6,720 bases of DNA, taken from an uncultured Eubacteriaceae bacterium (GTDB taxonomy: Bacteria > Bacillota > Clostridia > Oscillospirales > Acutalibacteraceae). The notes beneath the pieces were generated by a model. That model was not told the DNA's origin, made no database searches, and saw nothing but the letters and a program-made list of their open reading frames with translations. Location: positions 1 to 6,720 of the forward strand of contig CALCVR010000090.1 of assembly GCA_937905915.1 (NCBI GenBank). Reading direction: 5' to 3'. Shown piece by piece: positions 4,554-6,720 of the stretch (position 1 is its first letter; each line of letters begins with the position of its first letter). A program made the translations under genes and the position numbers.

Positions 4554-6720
4554 TTATGATTCTTGGAGTCCATCTTGTTTCATATGCAAAAACAGCAGCC
4601 GTTCTAAGCCTCCGCATAACTCGTTGGCCGTCTCATAGCTGTCCGCTTCGGCCTGAAGGCGCAGGCTTTTCCCACGGCTGGAGGGACGAATCAATACTTG
4701 ACCATCCCCTACAGGCAAGAGGATTCCTTCTTCGCTGGACAATTGGCGGCCCCGTTCGGCTTCCGACAGGCTGCGCATGACCTCTCCCGGATTGCCGTGG
4801 CACACCACCGATCGGGACGACACGGCAAAGGACGGCAATTCTTCCAAAAGTTCTGCCAGAGAACACCGGCGCCGTTTCATCAGATTGAGCAGGCGTACCG
4901 TCATCATTAAGCCGTCCCGTACCCAGGGCTGTTTACCGGCCAGTTCACGCGCTTCCCTGTCGCACCCTTCCACTGGACAGTCCAGATAACGCATCACCTG
5001 CCGGTCGTACCGTTGTGCCAGATAATTGATAACCCGGGGCGCATCGCTGGGTAAGGCCACATCCATGCCTTGCTCAAAGGCGTCCAAACAGCACAATGCC
5101 AGCACCTTCTCCGGCCAGACGTATCCGACCTCTTCGCTGAACACCGCCGCCGTCCGCCCGGAATTACCGATATGGAATTGAAGTCCGCCCTTTTCACAGC
5201 CCAGTTGTTTTAAGGCTTGCCCCAGCACCTCCCCCGCCTGACGGCAGGCCGATTTTACGCTGGCCGATAATCCTGAGAGCCCCTCCGGCGCCTGGGACAT
5301 CAGCTCTTTCCGATAGGTGATCTGTCCGCCCTGGAGTCTGGAGGCGCTTTGCATATTTTCCCAGCTACAGCGTTTGAATTCTCCCCGCTGCATCTTGCCC
5401 TCCAGATCCCTCTCCAGCCCGCGGGTAAGAGGAAGTCCCTTTTCCTCCAGCACCACGATGCGGGTCTTGAGTCCGCCGGATAAAAAGATCCCTAACTGCG
5501 CTTCATAAAACCCGGTGAGATAACGGAGTTCCGCCTCAAATCCCATGCCGAAATCCAACACCTCAGCTCCTGTGGACAGGATACCCGCTATCAATGCCTG
5601 ACATAGACAATTGCTTCCTTGATCGGAGCTATGGGAAACCGCCACCCGTCCGGAGGGGACAAGGCTGCCGATGGCTGTACCCAATCGGGCGCAGAATTCC
5701 GGCGTGATCTCCACCCCCGTTTCTCCGGCGATGCCTTGGTCATCGAATAGTTCCATGTGAAGGGAGCCGAACTTCAGATTTTCCCTAAGCACCAATCCGT
5801 CCTCCGCCTGTTTTCCCGGCCAAATGCGCACGCCCGGCATGACTGTGGCGCGTTCCCCTACCACGCTTCCCGCACCGGCGGCCGATCCTTCAAACATGGA
5901 TCCCGCCCTCTTCACCGATGCGGCCGGTCCCAAAAGAGCCCCGCACAAGGATGCCCGGTCCCCTACATAGGACCCCGGCAACATGACAGAGGATTTGATG
6001 CTGGCCCCTTTGCCCACGCTGCAACGGTCGTCCAGCACCGATCCCGATCCGATCATGGCACCGGATCCGATGGTGACCCCTTCTCCGATGTAGACCGGCG
6101 GGACCAGCTGGTAATTGCCCTGAGGCATGTTACCCGAACAATAAATGCCGTCTTCCGCCTGGGGCGGCAAGGTACAGGATACTTTCCCCATAAGCATGTC
6201 CTGCTGGCAGGAAAGGTAGGTGTCCAAATCTCCAATATCGCACCAGTATCCATCACAGGGAAAGGCGAAGAGCGGCAGCCCCTTTTGGAGCATCAAGGGG
6301 AAAAGTTGTTTCCCAAAGTCATAGGCTTTCCCCTCGGGGATAAGGGTGAGTACGCTGGGATCTAAAATATAAATGCCGGTGTTTGCCGTATTGGTGCTGG
6401 CCTGGGACCATCCCGGCTTCTCTAAAAATCCGGTGATGCGGTTTTCCTCATCAAAGTTTACAAGGCCGTATTCCCTGGGATCCTTAACCTGTTTGACCAG
6501 TAAGGTGGCCGCCGCCCGTTTTTCCTTGTGGAACTTCATGGCGGCTGATAGGTCAAAATCGGTCAGGGCGTCGCCGCTGATGACTAGGAAGCTGTCGTCA
6601 TACCAGTCGGCAGCGTGCTTGACTCCTCCCGCCGTTCCCAGAGGGCGATCCTCTTCCACAAAATGGAGCTTGAGCTCCCGTTTTTTGGTGTGCCAGACGC
6701 CCTCCTCCAACCAGTCGGTG
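4554..6720 (-). CDS. Sugar-phosphate nucleotidyltransferase fused to hexapeptide repeats and a degenerate phosphomannomutase domain, 5' end cut by window edge
   Basis: The family is annotated as mannose-1-phosphate guanylyltransferase/phosphomannomutase or NDP-sugar synthase; such enzymes make nucleotide sugars for cell-surface glycans. The frame stays open to the right edge; the first possible start inside the window is a TTG at 6710, but the Rossmann-type N-terminus with its GGxGTRLRPLT motif is missing, so the true start lies outside, by roughly 60-70 codons. Numbering from that TTG: PLGTAGG (23-29), SGD with D47, EYGLV (80-84), FLEKP (95-99), NTGIYIL (110-116) and GYWCDIGD (154-161) mark an apparently intact transferase domain. 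Hexapeptide repeats ([19 protein letters not shown] and similar) span about 205-300. A phosphomannomutase fold runs from about 327 ([11 protein letters not shown]) to 695. In it the phosphoserine loop (normally SxSHNP) reads FLSGGLKTR (409-417), and the metal loop (normally DGDxDR) reads HIGNSGRTA (513-521). The phosphate-binding RPS (675-677) remains. Substrate and nucleotide are not determined by the sequence. The stop is TAA at 4554-4556. Confidence 0.9.
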   Translation of the reverse strand, partial: TDWLEEGVWHTKKRELKLHFVEEDRPLGTAGGVKHAADWYDDSFLVISGDALTDFDLSAAMKFHKEKRAAATLLVKQVKDPREYGLVNFDEENRITGFLEKPGWSQASTNTANTGIYILDPSVLTLIPEGKAYDFGKQLFPLMLQKGLPLFAFPCDGYWCDIGDLDTYLSCQQDMLMGKVSCTLPPQAEDGIYCSGNMPQGNYQLVPPVYIGEGVTIGSGAMIGSGSVLDDRCSVGKGASIKSSVMLPGSYVGDRASLCGALLGPAASVKRAGSMFEGSAAGAGSVVGERATVMPGVRIWPGKQAEDGLVLRENLKFGSLHMELFDDQGIAGETGVEITPEFCARLGTAIGSLVPSGRVAVSHSSDQGSNCLCQALIAGILSTGAEVLDFGMGFEAELRYLTGFYEAQLGIFLSGGLKTRIVVLEEKGLPLTRGLERDLEGKMQRGEFKRCSWENMQSASRLQGGQITYRKELMSQAPEGLSGLSASVKSACRQAGEVLGQALKQLGCEKGGLQFHIGNSGRTAAVFSEEVGYVWPEKVLALCCLDAFEQGMDVALPSDAPRVINYLAQRYDRQVMRYLDCPVEGCDREARELAGKQPWVRDGLMMTVRLLNLMKRRRCSLAELLEELPSFAVSSRSVVCHGNPGEVMRSLSEAERGRQLSSEEGILLPVGDGQVLIRPSSRGKSLRLQAEADSYETANELCGGLERLLFLHMKQDGLQES

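Noticed and set aside
5757..6365. Plus-strand ORF of 202 codons opposite the fusion gene
   Set aside because: It is antisense to the conserved transferase and hexapeptide regions, with His- and Arg-rich composition typical of a reverse-strand shadow.

Overview
This window suggests a chromosome segment of a low-to-mid GC Gram-positive anaerobe of the class Clostridia, perhaps Oscillospiraceae/Ruminococcaceae-like. The evidence is a membrane-bound GdpP-type c-di-AMP phosphodiesterase, an RNase J with GGAGG-type ribosome binding, a consensus sigma-A promoter, and a nucleotidyltransferase/phosphomannomutase-like fusion protein. The taxonomic call is an inference from gene content and style, not from a marker gene. 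All three genes lie on the minus strand, so transcription runs from high to low coordinates, and none is interrupted.

Right part (4554-6720): a large fusion gene, cut by the right edge at its 5' end. It carries a sugar-1-phosphate nucleotidyltransferase domain, a left-handed beta-helix hexapeptide region, and a phosphomannomutase-fold domain that appears to have lost its catalytic loops.

Middle gap (4048-4553): about 500 bases without a convincing gene. It holds a textbook sigma-A promoter (TTGACA, 17 bp, TACAAT) reading toward rnjA. A perfect 8+4+8 inverted repeat lies over its -10 box and start point. The predicted untranslated leader is about 315 nt and can form two structured domains, one ending about 10 nt before the rnjA ribosome binding site. 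This is the most interesting part of the window.

Left part (1-4047): rnjA (RNase J, GTG start, 646 aa, with a basic N-terminal tail of about 97 residues) is followed after 151 bases by gdpP. gdpP lacks only its extreme 3' end in this window. The rnjA-gdpP gap contains three hairpins, two of which look like intrinsic terminators, so the two genes may be only partly co-transcribed.

Taken together, the window joins an mRNA-decay and processing nuclease, a second-messenger (c-di-AMP) turnover enzyme and a probable cell-surface or nucleotide-sugar enzyme. The long structured leader suggests that rnjA expression is controlled after transcription starts, possibly by RNase J itself; that is an inference.
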